Of a stretch of DNA of 64,000 nt, positions 23,870-33,792 are shown in pieces; the first letter of the stretch is position 1; every line of letters begins with the position of its first letter. Source of the stretch: Paenibacillus piri (GTDB lineage Bacteria; Bacillota; Bacilli; Paenibacillales; NBRC-103111). Below the pieces are notes generated by a model. The model was not told the origin of the DNA and ran no database searches. It saw nothing but the letters and a program-made list of their open reading frames with translations. A program made the translations under genes and the position numbers. Where the stretch lies: positions 62,001 to 126,000 of the forward strand of contig NZ_SMRT01000015.1 of NCBI RefSeq assembly GCF_004354045.1. Reading direction: 5' to 3'.

Positions 23870-26002
23870 ATGCAGGTATTCAAAAAAGCTTTGATCCTGC
23901 TGTTTGGCTTTATTTTGTCGTCGTACGTCATATGGCCGATACAGCACTCGTATGCTTTTACGTATACCAGTGCGCCGTATGGCAGTACAGTTTATTATAA
24001 TGAAAATAATGGTACGCTTAAGGGATGGATCGATTGTTTTTTTGCTCCAACCCATATCATTGCAGGCAGCATGTTTGATACTAATTATAGATATGACGAT
24101 TATGCTTATTGGAAAACAGGGAATAATATAAAAGAGAAGCGATTATATTATTCAACCGATAATGAGGTCACATGGACCAGCCTCCCGAGAATCAAAAACA
24201 GTACGGGTACCGGCTATATGCTGCCCATCGACCCGCAGCTGACCAAGGCCGTATTTCGCTGCGAATTGATCGGCACGAAATTCAACACGGCGCATAGGAT
24301 TCCTTATCCGATTTATCAGCCGACGTATCCGACCGACTTGGCGGCGATTCCGAACGATGACGGGACGGTCACGCTAAACTGGAACGACACTTCGAATATG
24401 GAATCGTATTACCGGATAACCCGTTTCGGTCCCGACGGCACCAAAACGTTTACCGTCAACAAGACGATGGATCACATCGGCCCGCTCAGCTATGCCGACA
24501 AAGAGACGAACAAGACGAAAAGCACGATCTACGTTTACAAGTTGAACGCAGTAGTGGACTTCTTCGACTTGCCGGAAGATCTCCGGCCGTGGGATGTTTG
24601 GGCGACCGTCAAAACAAAAGCTGCGGCGGGCGTTTTGGATAAATATAAAATCGATACGCCTATTGTAAACCCGAACGCTATAAACCCGAACCTCATAACC
24701 AAAATCGACCCCAACACGCCTCTAAAAAACCTGGACGATTTTAAATATCTGGGAGACTTTAGCCTGAAGATTGCAGACCTCGATAAAGTAGCTTTGAGCG
24801 GCGTCACGCTGGATAAGAAAGCTGTTGTGCTGAAACAAGGGGAAAGCGATACGCTTAAAGCGACGGTCTTTCCTTCCGATCCGGCCGATCAGAAGGTTAC
24901 GTGGAGCAGCGATAACAGCAAGGTCGCCGATGTGGACAGCAGCGGCAAGGTAACGGCCAAATCGCCCGGTACGGCGAGAATAACCGCGAAGACGGAGAGC
25001 GGCGGCTCCAACGCCGTTTGCGTCGTGACTGTAACCGGAATTCCGGAAATCAATTCCCAGGCGCTGAATCAAATTGTTATACCTGACTTGACCGACGTTT
25101 CCGAACACAAGCCGATCGGAGAGATCGCGAAGATAACCCCGAACAATATAATCCCGGACAATATATCGGCTGGGAGCGGCATCATGCTGAACCAAAGCGC
25201 AATGATTGTGAAAACGGGGGAGAGCGGAACGTTGACCGCAACGGTTTCTCCGTCCGAAGCGGCCAATCAGAAGGTCGCGTGGAGCAGCAGCGACAGTACT
25301 GTGGCTGCTGTGGATAGCACGGGAAAAGTCACGGGAATCGCGCCGGGTACCGCGAAAATTACCGTGAAGACGGAGGATGGGAGATTGACCGCCGTTTGCG
25401 ACGTGACTGTAACCGTGGTTCCGGAAAGCAAGCCACAGGCTCCAAATCCGTTTGTTACACCCAAATTCACCGATATTTCGGAGCATAAGTCAGCCGGTGA
25501 GATCGCACAGGCGGTGACGTCCGGATTCGTTAACGGTTATCCGGACGGCACATTCCGACCGGATGCCGGCGTCACCCGCGCCGAGTTTGCGACGATGCTC
25601 ATGAAAGGGCTGAATCCGGCGGTTGAAGGCGCTCCGCTTTCCTTCGCGGATAAGGACGAAATCGGCGCCTGGGCGGTCCAGCCAGTCGCACAGGCGGTGC
25701 AGCTCGGAATCATTAGCGGATATGCGGACTATACGTTTCGGCCGAATGAGAACATTACCCGCGCGGAAATGATTGCGATGGTCATGCGCGCCTCCGGCCT
25801 TGCAACGGACAATGCGCAGCAGACCGGCTTTGCCGACGATGCGGCTATTCCGATGTGGGCGAAGCCCTCCGTTTCCAAGGCCGAGGAGACCGGCATCATT
25901 ATCGTCGGAGGCCTCCCGGATCATAAGTTTTCTCCGCAGGCGCTGTCCACCCGCGCGGAAGCCGCGTCGGCCATCGTTCGAATGCTGGGGATCAGCAAAT
26001 AG
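23870..26002 (+). CDS. S-layer-anchored protein with two Big_2 domains and three SLH domains
   Basis: The 710-aa exported protein starts with a signal peptide (MQVFKKALILLFGFILSSYVI..., cleavage near SYAF). A unique N-terminal region of about 150 residues rich in Tyr/Asn follows, then a fibronectin III-like segment (PTDLAAIPNDDGTVTLNWND, YRITRFGPDGT) at about 155-245. Two Big_2 domains occupy about 305-395 and 430-520 (KVTWSSDNSKVADVDSSGKV and its homologue), and three SLH domains about 530-710 (NGYPDGTFRPDAGVTRAEFA). AAGGAGG precedes the ATG. It is probably a cell-surface adhesin or carbohydrate-binding protein related in design to the protein at 20903, though the N-terminal domain is not recognised. 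Confidence 0.85.
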   Translation: MQVFKKALILLFGFILSSYVIWPIQHSYAFTYTSAPYGSTVYYNENNGTLKGWIDCFFAPTHIIAGSMFDTNYRYDDYAYWKTGNNIKEKRLYYSTDNEVTWTSLPRIKNSTGTGYMLPIDPQLTKAVFRCELIGTKFNTAHRIPYPIYQPTYPTDLAAIPNDDGTVTLNWNDTSNMESYYRITRFGPDGTKTFTVNKTMDHIGPLSYADKETNKTKSTIYVYKLNAVVDFFDLPEDLRPWDVWATVKTKAAAGVLDKYKIDTPIVNPNAINPNLITKIDPNTPLKNLDDFKYLGDFSLKIADLDKVALSGVTLDKKAVVLKQGESDTLKATVFPSDPADQKVTWSSDNSKVADVDSSGKVTAKSPGTARITAKTESGGSNAVCVVTVTGIPEINSQALNQIVIPDLTDVSEHKPIGEIAKITPNNIIPDNISAGSGIMLNQSAMIVKTGESGTLTATVSPSEAANQKVAWSSSDSTVAAVDSTGKVTGIAPGTAKITVKTEDGRLTAVCDVTVTVVPESKPQAPNPFVTPKFTDISEHKSAGEIAQAVTSGFVNGYPDGTFRPDAGVTRAEFATMLMKGLNPAVEGAPLSFADKDEIGAWAVQPVAQAVQLGIISGYADYTFRPNENITRAEMIAMVMRASGLATDNAQQTGFADDAAIPMWAKPSVSKAEETGIIIVGGLPDHKFSPQALSTRAEAASAIVRMLGISK

Positions 26003-26265
26003 GATACGGAGGCGGAAACGCGGTTATCGTTCGGCGGATGCAGAAGAAGGTCAGACTGATCGACAGCAACAGATAGCTATTTTGAACCGGGACTGATCCA
26101 GAGTAGAAATTTTACTATGGGCGGTCCCTTTCCCGTGATCAGGCTCGATTCGTTAGGAACCCGGATTCCAAATTTTTGCCGAATAAGCAACTTTTCTGCT
26201 CCGCAAAGCGTCATTAACGAATGGAAAGCATTTACTATTTTCTTGGATGGAGAGGGGTAAACCAG

Positions 26266-28668
26266 TTGGTATTTGGTAGAGAGAGAAAACAGTATGCGCT
26301 CTGGGCCGGCATCATTCTTGTTCTATGTCTGTGCTCCTTGCTATGGAACCGGCCTGCAGCCGCTGCGGGTTCTTCGATCGAGCTCCGGATGGAGGTCGGA
26401 TTTGACGGAAAAGTGAAGGACGGACAATGGTTTCCGGTTAAATTTACAATAACTCATCCTTCCGGCGATATGAGCGGCGACCTCGTCGTACAGGTCGTCA
26501 ATCCGATGGGGGGAGGCGACACAACCTATGTGAAGCATGTGGACCTGCCGAAGCAGACGGCCAAGGTGGTCTGGATGTCGCTGCCGGGCACGGCTTACAA
26601 CAGCAGCAATAATATCATTAAATTTTATAAAGGCGATATGAGCAAGGGGGAAATCGTTCCGATTGCCAAAGGCGACGATTACATATCGGCAACGCCGTAC
26701 CAGGCGGTTCAGGTCGGCGTGCTGGCGCGGGACCCGGATACGCTTAATTTTTTATCGCTTCTGCAATCCAAAAACAAGTCGGTCAACGTCATTCACCTGA
26801 AGCCGGAGCAGCTGCCGGAAGAATCTGTGATGCTCGACAGCCTCGATGTGATTGCGCTGAACGATTTTGCCTCAGACCAATTGAAGGAAGATCAGGTGAA
26901 AGCTATCACGCAGTGGGTTGGCCGGGGCGGCACGCTCGTATTGGCGGGAGGCGCCGGGTATCCGAAGACGGCCAAAGCATTCGAGGGCTTGTCTCCCGTG
27001 ACCTATACAGGGACAACCTCGTTAACCCGGCTGGCATCGCTGGAGCAAGCGGCAGGCAAGGAGCTGAAGCTGAGCGAGCCGTTCACCGTATCCGCCTCCA
27101 GCCTGAGAGCGGGCGAGGCGGTACATCAGGAAGACAAGCAGCCGCTTTTTGCCAGGCAAGCTTCGGGCAGCGGTGAAGTATGGTATGTGGCCTATGATTT
27201 GGCGCTGGACCCGGTAGCCTCGTGGAACGGGAATCCCGAGATTTGGGAGAAGATCGTTCAGGACACGTCCGGCATGACTATGAAGCGGGGCAGAGCGGGG
27301 TTTATGAACCCGTTTATACAGGTACAGTATGCGCTCGATTTTTTCCCTTCTCTGGTACCGCCCTCCTTCTTCATGCTGTTGACGATGTTTATCATTTATG
27401 TCCTTCTCGTCGCGCCCTTCTTATATCTGTTGTTAAAAAAGCTGGATAAAAGAGAGTGGGCATGGTTCATTATCCCGGCATTTTCCATTGTGTCGAGTAT
27501 TATTATCTTTACGATCGGCTCCTCAGATAAAAGCTCGACGCTGATCCATACGCTTCATACTTTGGAGCTGAACGGCAGCGGCCAAGGACAGCGGACAAGC
27601 GCAACGGCGGTCTTCGTTCCCCGCGGCGGCACTTATGAGGTCGAGCTGCCCAAAGCGGCGCATACGCTCACGGCGAGCTCCAACCAGAACTTCGGCTCGA
27701 ACGGACGATTGTCGGGCGTTTCCGACCAGAGTATTCGTCTCGACACGGAAAAAACGCAAATTCGTTGGACGGAAGTACCTTATTGGTCGGTCCGCAAAGC
27801 ATGGGTTCAGAATGACGAGCCCGAGCCGCTTGGCAAGTTCGATGTCAGTATGACCTTCGATGCCAACGGACTGAAGGGGGAAATCGCCAACGCTACGAAA
27901 AGCGATTTAACCAACGTTCATATTTTGATTAACCGGAAGGTGTACAAAGTGGGCGAATTGAAGGCCGGGGAGAAGAAGGCGGTCTCCCTGACAGCTCCTT
28001 CCAATATTAACAACGGCAATTACGACTATGGCTACTTGCTGTTTTCGAACACGATGAACGCGGGACGTAACGGAAACATGAATGCCAACGAGCGGGAACG
28101 AGCGATGATCAACGCTTACATGAACAACAGCGGCAGAGGTATCCAGGGCAAGCCGGTAATCGTCGGCTGGAGCAAGGATAATGAATCTCCGTTCAAGGTG
28201 AACGGCAAGGCGGCCAACTCCGATCAATTGAGCATGTGGGTGCAGCAGATCGCTTTCCAGGTGGTGCAGGGAGACCAGGTATCGATCCCGCCCGGCTATA
28301 TCAGTCCGGATATCGTGAACAACAGCACGAATCAATTGATTACGGAGCCCAACGGGATGATCATTATCGGCAACGGCTCGATCACGTTCGAATACAGCCT
28401 GCCGTCCATTCCCGGCGCAGCCTATTCCAAGATGAACCTGCAAATCCCCGGGGGCATCGGCAATTCGCAGTTTATCGCTTTCGAGCTGTGGAACGGGGAG
28501 AAGCAGGCATGGGAACCGCTCGATCTTCGTCTCCCCGTGGAGAAGAACGATCATGTGTCCGCCTACCTGCTTAACGGCGGGACGACAATCCGGCTGAAAG
28601 CGACGGCGAGTCAGCAGTTCGGCTTTCAATTCCCCGAGGTAGCGCTGGAAGGGAAGGTGCAGCGATGA
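26266..28668 (+). CDS. large membrane protein of the MoxR/VWA-linked ABC locus
   Basis: The 800-aa protein has a signal or anchor segment (WAGIILVLCLCSLLWNRPAAAA), an extracytoplasmic region with a GATase-like or flavodoxin-like core (DVIALNDFASDQLKEDQVKA, GRGGTLVLAGGAGYPK), two membrane helices around residues 375-430 (FFMLLTMFIIYVLLVAPFLY, WFIIPAFSIVSSIIIFTIG) and a long C-terminal extracellular beta-rich part. The family has no known function. TTG 26266 is chosen because GGAGAGGGG lies 8 bases upstream; ATG 26221 has no ribosome site. Its stop overlaps the ABC ATPase start by 4 bp, so the products are probably coupled. Confidence 0.7.
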   Translation: MVFGRERKQYALWAGIILVLCLCSLLWNRPAAAAGSSIELRMEVGFDGKVKDGQWFPVKFTITHPSGDMSGDLVVQVVNPMGGGDTTYVKHVDLPKQTAKVVWMSLPGTAYNSSNNIIKFYKGDMSKGEIVPIAKGDDYISATPYQAVQVGVLARDPDTLNFLSLLQSKNKSVNVIHLKPEQLPEESVMLDSLDVIALNDFASDQLKEDQVKAITQWVGRGGTLVLAGGAGYPKTAKAFEGLSPVTYTGTTSLTRLASLEQAAGKELKLSEPFTVSASSLRAGEAVHQEDKQPLFARQASGSGEVWYVAYDLALDPVASWNGNPEIWEKIVQDTSGMTMKRGRAGFMNPFIQVQYALDFFPSLVPPSFFMLLTMFIIYVLLVAPFLYLLLKKLDKREWAWFIIPAFSIVSSIIIFTIGSSDKSSTLIHTLHTLELNGSGQGQRTSATAVFVPRGGTYEVELPKAAHTLTASSNQNFGSNGRLSGVSDQSIRLDTEKTQIRWTEVPYWSVRKAWVQNDEPEPLGKFDVSMTFDANGLKGEIANATKSDLTNVHILINRKVYKVGELKAGEKKAVSLTAPSNINNGNYDYGYLLFSNTMNAGRNGNMNANERERAMINAYMNNSGRGIQGKPVIVGWSKDNESPFKVNGKAANSDQLSMWVQQIAFQVVQGDQVSIPPGYISPDIVNNSTNQLITEPNGMIIIGNGSITFEYSLPSIPGAAYSKMNLQIPGGIGNSQFIAFELWNGEKQAWEPLDLRLPVEKNDHVSAYLLNGGTTIRLKATASQQFGFQFPEVALEGKVQR

Positions 28669-29768
28669 CGGAGAGCCGGAATATGAATCGTCCAAAGACG
28701 GAGAATGCAGAGGTGAAGCCGGTGACGGTAAAAGAAGAAGCGAACGGTTTATTGACCGGCAGCCCTGAAACGATAGGGCCGGCCAATGCCGTTCCTCACC
28801 TGACGGAGCCGGACGCAGAGAGCCCGGACGTACAGCCGATGATCGAAATTAAAGACTTGACGAAAACATACGGCAGCTTCACCGCATTGAAGTCGATGAG
28901 CATGGACATTGCCAAAGGCTCCGTGTTCGGCTTCGTCGGCCCTAACGGCGCCGGCAAATCGACGACGATGTCGATATTGGCGACGCTGCTGGCCCCGACC
29001 TCTGGCACGGCCAAGGTCGGAGGCTTCGAGGTTACGGAGCATCCGAAGGAGGTGCGCAAGCTGATCGGCTATATGCCGGATTTTTTCGGCGTGTACGACC
29101 AGTTTAAAACGACGGAATATTTGCATTTCTACGGGGCCAGCTACGGTCTGCCCCGGGCTGAGCGGGAGAAGCTGATTCCGCAGCTGCTGGAGCTTGTGAA
29201 TTTGACCGATAAAGCGGATTTTTACGTCGATTCGTTGTCGCGGGGCATGAAGCAGCGGCTATGTCTGGCCCGCTGTCTGGTGCACGATCCCGAGCTGCTC
29301 ATTCTTGATGAGCCGGCTTCGGGACTCGATCCGCGGGCGCGGATCGAAATGCGCGAAATATTGAAGGAGCTCAAAGCGATGGGCAAAACAATTCTTATTT
29401 CGTCGCATATATTGCCCGAGCTGGCGGAAATGGTTGATGAAATCGGCGTCATCGAGCACGGCCAATTGATCGCCAAGGGGAAAGTGCAGGACATTCAGAA
29501 CCGGATGAGGGCCAAGCGCGTGCTGCATATCCGCGTATTGGACCGGGAAGCGGAGGCGGCGGCCTTCTTGCAGGATCAGCCGCATGTTTCGATGGTGCTG
29601 CATGACGAGCAGGGCATCCACGTCCACTTCGGTGGGCAGGATGAAGATCAGTCCAACCTGCTTCTTGCGCTGATTGGCAGCGGCTACCGCATCATTACGT
29701 ACAGCGAGGCGCAGACGAATCTGGAGGACGTGTTCCTGGAAATTACGAAGGGAGGGGATGCGACGTGA
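28665..29768 (+). CDS. ABC transporter ATP-binding protein
   Basis: The 367-aa protein has an unusual 60-residue N-terminal extension before the ABC domain starts at MIEIKDLTKTYGSF. Walker A is GPNGAGKST, the signature is LSRGMKQRL, Walker B is LLILDEPASGLDP, and the switch His is in ISSHILPEL. This is the DrrA/CcmA-like class, typical of ABC-2 exporters or envelope remodelling systems. A C-terminal domain of about 90 residues follows (HIRVLDREAEAAAFL). It overlaps the genes on both sides by 4 bp (ATGA and GTGA), showing translational coupling with its permease. Confidence 0.92.
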   Translation: MTESRNMNRPKTENAEVKPVTVKEEANGLLTGSPETIGPANAVPHLTEPDAESPDVQPMIEIKDLTKTYGSFTALKSMSMDIAKGSVFGFVGPNGAGKSTTMSILATLLAPTSGTAKVGGFEVTEHPKEVRKLIGYMPDFFGVYDQFKTTEYLHFYGASYGLPRAEREKLIPQLLELVNLTDKADFYVDSLSRGMKQRLCLARCLVHDPELLILDEPASGLDPRARIEMREILKELKAMGKTILISSHILPELAEMVDEIGVIEHGQLIAKGKVQDIQNRMRAKRVLHIRVLDREAEAAAFLQDQPHVSMVLHDEQGIHVHFGGQDEDQSNLLLALIGSGYRIITYSEAQTNLEDVFLEITKGGDAT

Positions 29769-30661
29769 AGAACGAATTCGACTGGCGCCAATCCTTAATT
29801 AATCCGGTTTTGGACAAAGAATTCCGGCTGAGGATGCGGACGGTCCGATCATCGTTGTCGCTGCTGTTCTACTTGCTTGCGATCGGACTGCTCGCGATGG
29901 GCTTTATTTATTTGAATACAAACGGGGTACGGGGCGGCGCGATGGGCTTCCGGCCTCAGGAAAGCCGGGATTTGTTTTATTTTCTGGCGGTGGCGCAGCT
30001 CGTGCTGATCGCCTTTATGACGCCCGGCCTGACGGCCGGAGTTATTAGCGGGGAACGGGAGAAGCAGACGTTGAATATTTTGCTGACGACGCAGCAAAGC
30101 TCGACCACGATTATTTTGAGCAAGCTGGTTTCGTCCCTGAGCTTTATGCTGCTCGTTATTATCGCGACATTGCCGGTATACAGCATCGTCTTTCTGTTTG
30201 GCGGGATTTCGCCCAAGCAGCTGTCGCTTGTCTTTTTATTTTATATATTTTCGATGTTCGTGCTTGGCGCGTTCGGCGTACTGTTCTCGACGGTTTTTAA
30301 GCGGACGATGATTGCGGTTGTCGTAACATACGGCTTTACGCTGGCCGTGTTCGGCGGGACGGGACTGCTGTTTCTCTTTTTGCGGGGCGTGTTCCGCCAG
30401 TTTTATCAAGGCGGCACTCCGAACCCGTACTCCTGGATCGGCTACGTGCTCGGGCTCAATCCGGTGGCGGCGCTGCTCAGCATCTTCGAGCCGAGCCTGA
30501 ACCGGGAAGCGTTCGGCTCCAATATGACGCCGTCCGGAACGCCGTCGACGCCGCCGATCGAGCTGTGGCAGGAGTTTGTCGCCGTGTACGCGGTATTGGC
30601 CGTAGGCGCGCTGCTGCTGAGCATCCGGTATATTCGTCCGCGGCTGAAAAGACGGAGATGA
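29765..30661 (+). CDS. ABC-2 type permease
   Basis: The 298-aa membrane protein has about six helices: SLLFYLLAIGLLAMGFIYL, a second at FLAVAQLVLIAFMTPGLTAG, two within LVSSLSFMLLVIIATLPVYS and its neighbour, and two more before the C-terminal LAVGALLLSIRYI. The ISGEREKQTLNILLTTQ motif between helices is characteristic of ABC-2 permeases and contacts the ATPase. Start GTG 29765 overlaps the ATPase stop. With the preceding protein it resembles the ABC module found next to MoxR/DUF58 genes in other bacteria. Confidence 0.88.
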   Translation: MKNEFDWRQSLINPVLDKEFRLRMRTVRSSLSLLFYLLAIGLLAMGFIYLNTNGVRGGAMGFRPQESRDLFYFLAVAQLVLIAFMTPGLTAGVISGEREKQTLNILLTTQQSSTTIILSKLVSSLSFMLLVIIATLPVYSIVFLFGGISPKQLSLVFLFYIFSMFVLGAFGVLFSTVFKRTMIAVVVTYGFTLAVFGGTGLLFLFLRGVFRQFYQGGTPNPYSWIGYVLGLNPVAALLSIFEPSLNREAFGSNMTPSGTPSTPPIELWQEFVAVYAVLAVGALLLSIRYIRPRLKRRR

Positions 30662-30745
30662 CCCGGGACTGCGGAAGATTGGGCCGTAAAGATAAGGCAA
30701 GCCCAGCCCTTGGCACAAATTCTTTAACGTAAGGAGTCGTTAACG

Positions 30746-32506
30746 ATGTTAAATATGGAATCGCAGCGGCTGCTTGGGCTGATCAAGCCGATTCAGCGCC
30801 GAATGCTGCGGATTCGCATGACGGAGCAGGGCGCGTTCGGTCTGGTGGCCGGATTGATCGCCGCCTTCTTGTGGCTGCTTGCGGGCCATATGCTGCCGAT
30901 TCCTCATTACCGGCTGACGGCCGTACTGCTCGTCTTGCTCGGCGGTTTGCTGGGGGCGCTGTATCCTTTGCTCCGGGGCGTATCGCCGCAAGCGGCGGCC
31001 AAAGCATTGGATCAGGCCGGGGCGGAGGAAACGGTGCTGACGGCGCTGCAGTATATGCGGCATCCGGATACGCCGGTCATCCGAATGCAGCGGGAGACGG
31101 CCATCGCTTTTACGGAGGCGGCTGTGCGCAACCTGCCGGAGATCGTCATGCTGCAGCGGTTTAAAAGGCGGCTGTGGGTCATCGGCATCTGCTCCTGTAT
31201 GCTCGCCGCCGCTGTACTGCTGCCCAATCGGATGGACGGTATTGTAGCGAAAAAGCAGGCGGAAACGGCCTGGATTGAGGAACAAAAGCAAAATGTCGAA
31301 TCGCTGGAAGCGAAGCTGAAGACGGAAAAGCTGGACCCGCTCGTGAAAAAACCGACGGAACAGACGCTGCAGCAGCTGCAGGAAGGGCTGGAGCGGAGCC
31401 GGGACGTTAAGACGGCACTTGATGAGCTGGAAAAATCGATGAAGGAGCTGCAAAAACAGGCGGAGCCGCTGGCCAAGAAGCAGGCTGAAGCCGAACGATG
31501 GGCGGAGCAAATGGAGCGGCAGCCGATGCTCAAGGAGCTCGGCCAAAGCTTGCAGCAGCGCGATTCCTCACAGCTACGGCAAAATGCCGGACAGCTCCGC
31601 GAGCAGGTGCTGAAGCTGACGAAGGAGCAGAAGGAAGCGCTGGCGAAGGAGCTGGAGAAGCTTGCCGCAGCGGTGCCGGACGCGGCGTCGGAGCAGGCGC
31701 AGCAGCTGCGTAAAGCGATGGAGGCTGCGGCGAAGGAGCTGCAGCAGGCCGGGGACGCGGAGGCCGATTCTCAGCGGCTCGAAGCGCAGCTGAAGGAGCT
31801 GGAAGCGCGGCTCGCCGAGTCGCTGATGCAGCAGCAGCTGAACGCGCAGCAGCAGGCGCTGGCGATGCAGCAGGCCGCCCAGCTCGCACAGCTCGGCGTG
31901 CCGATGGCGGGCCAGCTGGCGGCGCAGGGCGCGGCACTATCCGCCGCGTGGAGCCCGGGCGGCCTCGCGAGCGCGATGGCGGCCGGCGGCGCGTTAGTGC
32001 CCGCCGGGAGCGGCAGCACGCCCGGCGCGGGAGCGACGCCGGGAGCAGGTGCGGGAGCGGGCGCAGGAGCGGGCGCAGGAGCAGGAGCGGGCGCAGGAGC
32101 GGGAGCGGGAGCAGGAGCAGGATCGGGTGCAGGAGCAGGAGCAGGAGCGGGAGCAGGTGCAGGAGCAGGTGCAGGAGCAGGAGCTGGTGCAGGTACAGGA
32201 GCTGGTGCAGGCTCCGGCGGCGCCGGCGCGGGCGTCGGCAGCGGACCGCGCAGCCTGGTCACGACACCCCGCAGCCTGCAGGGCGCAGGCGGCGTGCAGT
32301 CCGACCAGGGGCCGGTCAACGGCTCCGGGGGCGAGGTGCAGAAGGGCGGCGCATCGCCGATGATGGACGGCGCGACGCGGCCGTACGAGGAAGTGTACAC
32401 GGAGTATGCCAACGAAGCCAAGAGCTCGCTGAACCGCAGCCAGCTGCCGCAAAATGTACAAAATCTGGTCCGCGACTATTTTACGGAAATTCAGCCTAAT
32501 CGTTAA
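30746..32506 (+). CDS. membrane-anchored coiled-coil protein with a Gly-Ala repeat
   Basis: The 586-aa protein has two N-terminal transmembrane helices (GLVAGLIAAFLWLLAGHML and LTAVLLVLLGGLLGALYPLL), a third at about residues 140-160, then a long Glu/Lys/Gln/Ala-rich coiled coil at about 165-390. An Ala/Gly-rich stretch includes about 55 residues of alternating Gly-Ala at roughly 430-490, and a short C-terminal domain ends YEEVYTEYANEAKSSLNRS. The start and end of the reading frame fit the operon (AAGGAG before ATG), so the repeat is genuinely translated. It resembles DUF4175-like proteins beside VWA/MoxR genes. Function unknown; a scaffold is plausible. Confidence 0.72.
   Translation: MLNMESQRLLGLIKPIQRRMLRIRMTEQGAFGLVAGLIAAFLWLLAGHMLPIPHYRLTAVLLVLLGGLLGALYPLLRGVSPQAAAKALDQAGAEETVLTALQYMRHPDTPVIRMQRETAIAFTEAAVRNLPEIVMLQRFKRRLWVIGICSCMLAAAVLLPNRMDGIVAKKQAETAWIEEQKQNVESLEAKLKTEKLDPLVKKPTEQTLQQLQEGLERSRDVKTALDELEKSMKELQKQAEPLAKKQAEAERWAEQMERQPMLKELGQSLQQRDSSQLRQNAGQLREQVLKLTKEQKEALAKELEKLAAAVPDAASEQAQQLRKAMEAAAKELQQAGDAEADSQRLEAQLKELEARLAESLMQQQLNAQQQALAMQQAAQLAQLGVPMAGQLAAQGAALSAAWSPGGLASAMAAGGALVPAGSGSTPGAGATPGAGAGAGAGAGAGAGAGAGAGAGAGAGSGAGAGAGAGAGAGAGAGAGAGAGTGAGAGSGGAGAGVGSGPRSLVTTPRSLQGAGGVQSDQGPVNGSGGEVQKGGASPMMDGATRPYEEVYTEYANEAKSSLNRSQLPQNVQNLVRDYFTEIQPNR
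32041..32213 (+). repeat. Gly-Ala coding microsatellite
   Basis: Hexamer-like units GCAGGA, GCGGGA and GCAGGT alternate here, encoding poly(Gly-Ala) broken only by rare Ser or Thr. Mixed synonymous codons mean selection or slippage, not one recent expansion. Both strands and other frames are also open, which produces long spurious reading frames (poly Pro-Ala on the minus strand). Confidence 0.9.
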
Positions 32507-32639
32507 TTATGCGGATCCATGAAGAAGCGAATTGCAATTCAATAAGCCGGCGAACGTCGTGCAGGATGGACCCGCCGAGTACGGGTCAATGCTTGTCGAA
32601 TCGGATGAAACCGATGAAGTGCACGCCATCCGAATGATT

Positions 32640-32669
32640 TTGACAAACCGCGAGTCGGGCCTCTAAATA
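32640..32669 (+). promoter_or_regulatory. possible sigma-A promoter before the MoxR gene
   Basis: TTGACA at 32640-32645 and TAAATA at 32664-32669 are separated by 18 bases, inside a 296-bp gap between the Gly-Ala protein and MoxR genes. A separate TATAAT lies at 32680-32685 without a matching -35. The rest of the gap shows no gene or repeat. Confidence 0.4.
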
Positions 32670-32802
32670 GAATCAAGCTTATAATGGAGATACCGTAGAT
32701 CCGGAATATTTGAACGAGCCTATTGATCGGGCTATACCCGAACACTTTAACCGGACGAATTAGACCACTCATACGGACAAGATGAATCATAGAGGTGAAG
32801 CC

Positions 32803-33792
32803 ATGATAGAGTCAAAAGCGCAAGTCGAGCAATGGATGGGTGTTTTTGCGGCGGTTAAGGAACAGGTCGGCAAAGTCATCGTAGGCCAGCAGGACGTAGT
32901 CGAGCAAATTTTATGGTGCATTTTTACCGGCGGCCACGCGCTGCTGGAAGGGATTCCCGGACTCGGTAAAACGATGCTCGTACGGACGATTGCCGATGCG
33001 CTGGACCTGCCCTTTTCCCGCATTCAATTTACGCCCGATTTGATGCCTGCGGACATTACCGGGACGAACATTATCCAGTTCGGAGCCAAAGGGGAGACGT
33101 CGTACCAGTTCCAGGCCGGGCCGATCTTCGGCAGCCTGATTCTGGCCGACGAAATTAACCGCGCAACGCCCAAAACGCAGAGCGCCCTGCTGGAAGCGAT
33201 GCAGGAGAAAACCGTCACGATCGGCAGCACGACCCATCGGCTTCCGCGCCCCTTTTTCGTGCTGGCCACGCAAAATCCGCTTGAAAACGAAGGCACCTAT
33301 CCGCTGCCGGAAGCACAGCTGGACCGCTTCCTGCTGAAAATTAACGTCTCTTTTCCGACGAAAGAAGAGTTGAAGGAAATTATCGTACGTACGACGTCGG
33401 CTTATAATGCCGCAGCCGATACCGTCGCGAACGGCCGGATGCTGGAGGACATTCAGCGCGGCGCCAAAGATATTCTGGTTGCCGACGATGTATTGGATTA
33501 TGCGCTGCAGCTGTTGATGATGACCCATGCGACGGAAGCGCAGGCACCCGACTCCGTACGCAAGTACGTCCGTTACGGCTCTGGCCCGCGCGGACTGCAA
33601 TCGATCGTTTCGGTAAGTAAAATCCGCGCATTAAGCATGGGCCGTCTGCATGTTTCCGTGGGCGATATTCAAAAGGTCGCCGTACCGGCGCTGCGCCACC
33701 GGATATTTCTCAATTTCGAAGGGCAGGCGATGAGCGTGTCTACTGATACGCTTGTACAGGATATTATCGATGCTTTGGAGAAAAACCGATGA
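32803..33792 (+). CDS. MoxR-family AAA+ ATPase
   Basis: The 329-aa ATPase has Walker A GIPGLGKT, the insert GTNIIQFGAKG...YQFQAGPIF, Walker B LADEINRATPKTQSALLEAM, sensor 1 in LATQNPLENEGTYPLPEAQ with the arginine finger following in LDRFLL, and a C-terminal lid. MoxR proteins are chaperone-like ATPases that act with VWA proteins to mature metalloenzymes or envelope complexes. ATG 32803 with GAGGTG 5 bases upstream is preferred to a start 21 bp earlier. It overlaps the DUF58 gene by 4 bp, the standard moxR-DUF58-VWA order. Confidence 0.93.
   Translation: MIESKAQVEQWMGVFAAVKEQVGKVIVGQQDVVEQILWCIFTGGHALLEGIPGLGKTMLVRTIADALDLPFSRIQFTPDLMPADITGTNIIQFGAKGETSYQFQAGPIFGSLILADEINRATPKTQSALLEAMQEKTVTIGSTTHRLPRPFFVLATQNPLENEGTYPLPEAQLDRFLLKINVSFPTKEELKEIIVRTTSAYNAAADTVANGRMLEDIQRGAKDILVADDVLDYALQLLMMTHATEAQAPDSVRKYVRYGSGPRGLQSIVSVSKIRALSMGRLHVSVGDIQKVAVPALRHRIFLNFEGQAMSVSTDTLVQDIIDALEKNR

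Noticed and set aside
31771..32421. Long antisense and alternate frames over the Gly-Ala repeat (poly Pro-Ala, Arg-Glu-rich)
   Set aside because: They follow from the repeat composition. The supported frame has operon context, a ribosome site and a non-repetitive N-terminus with membrane helices.
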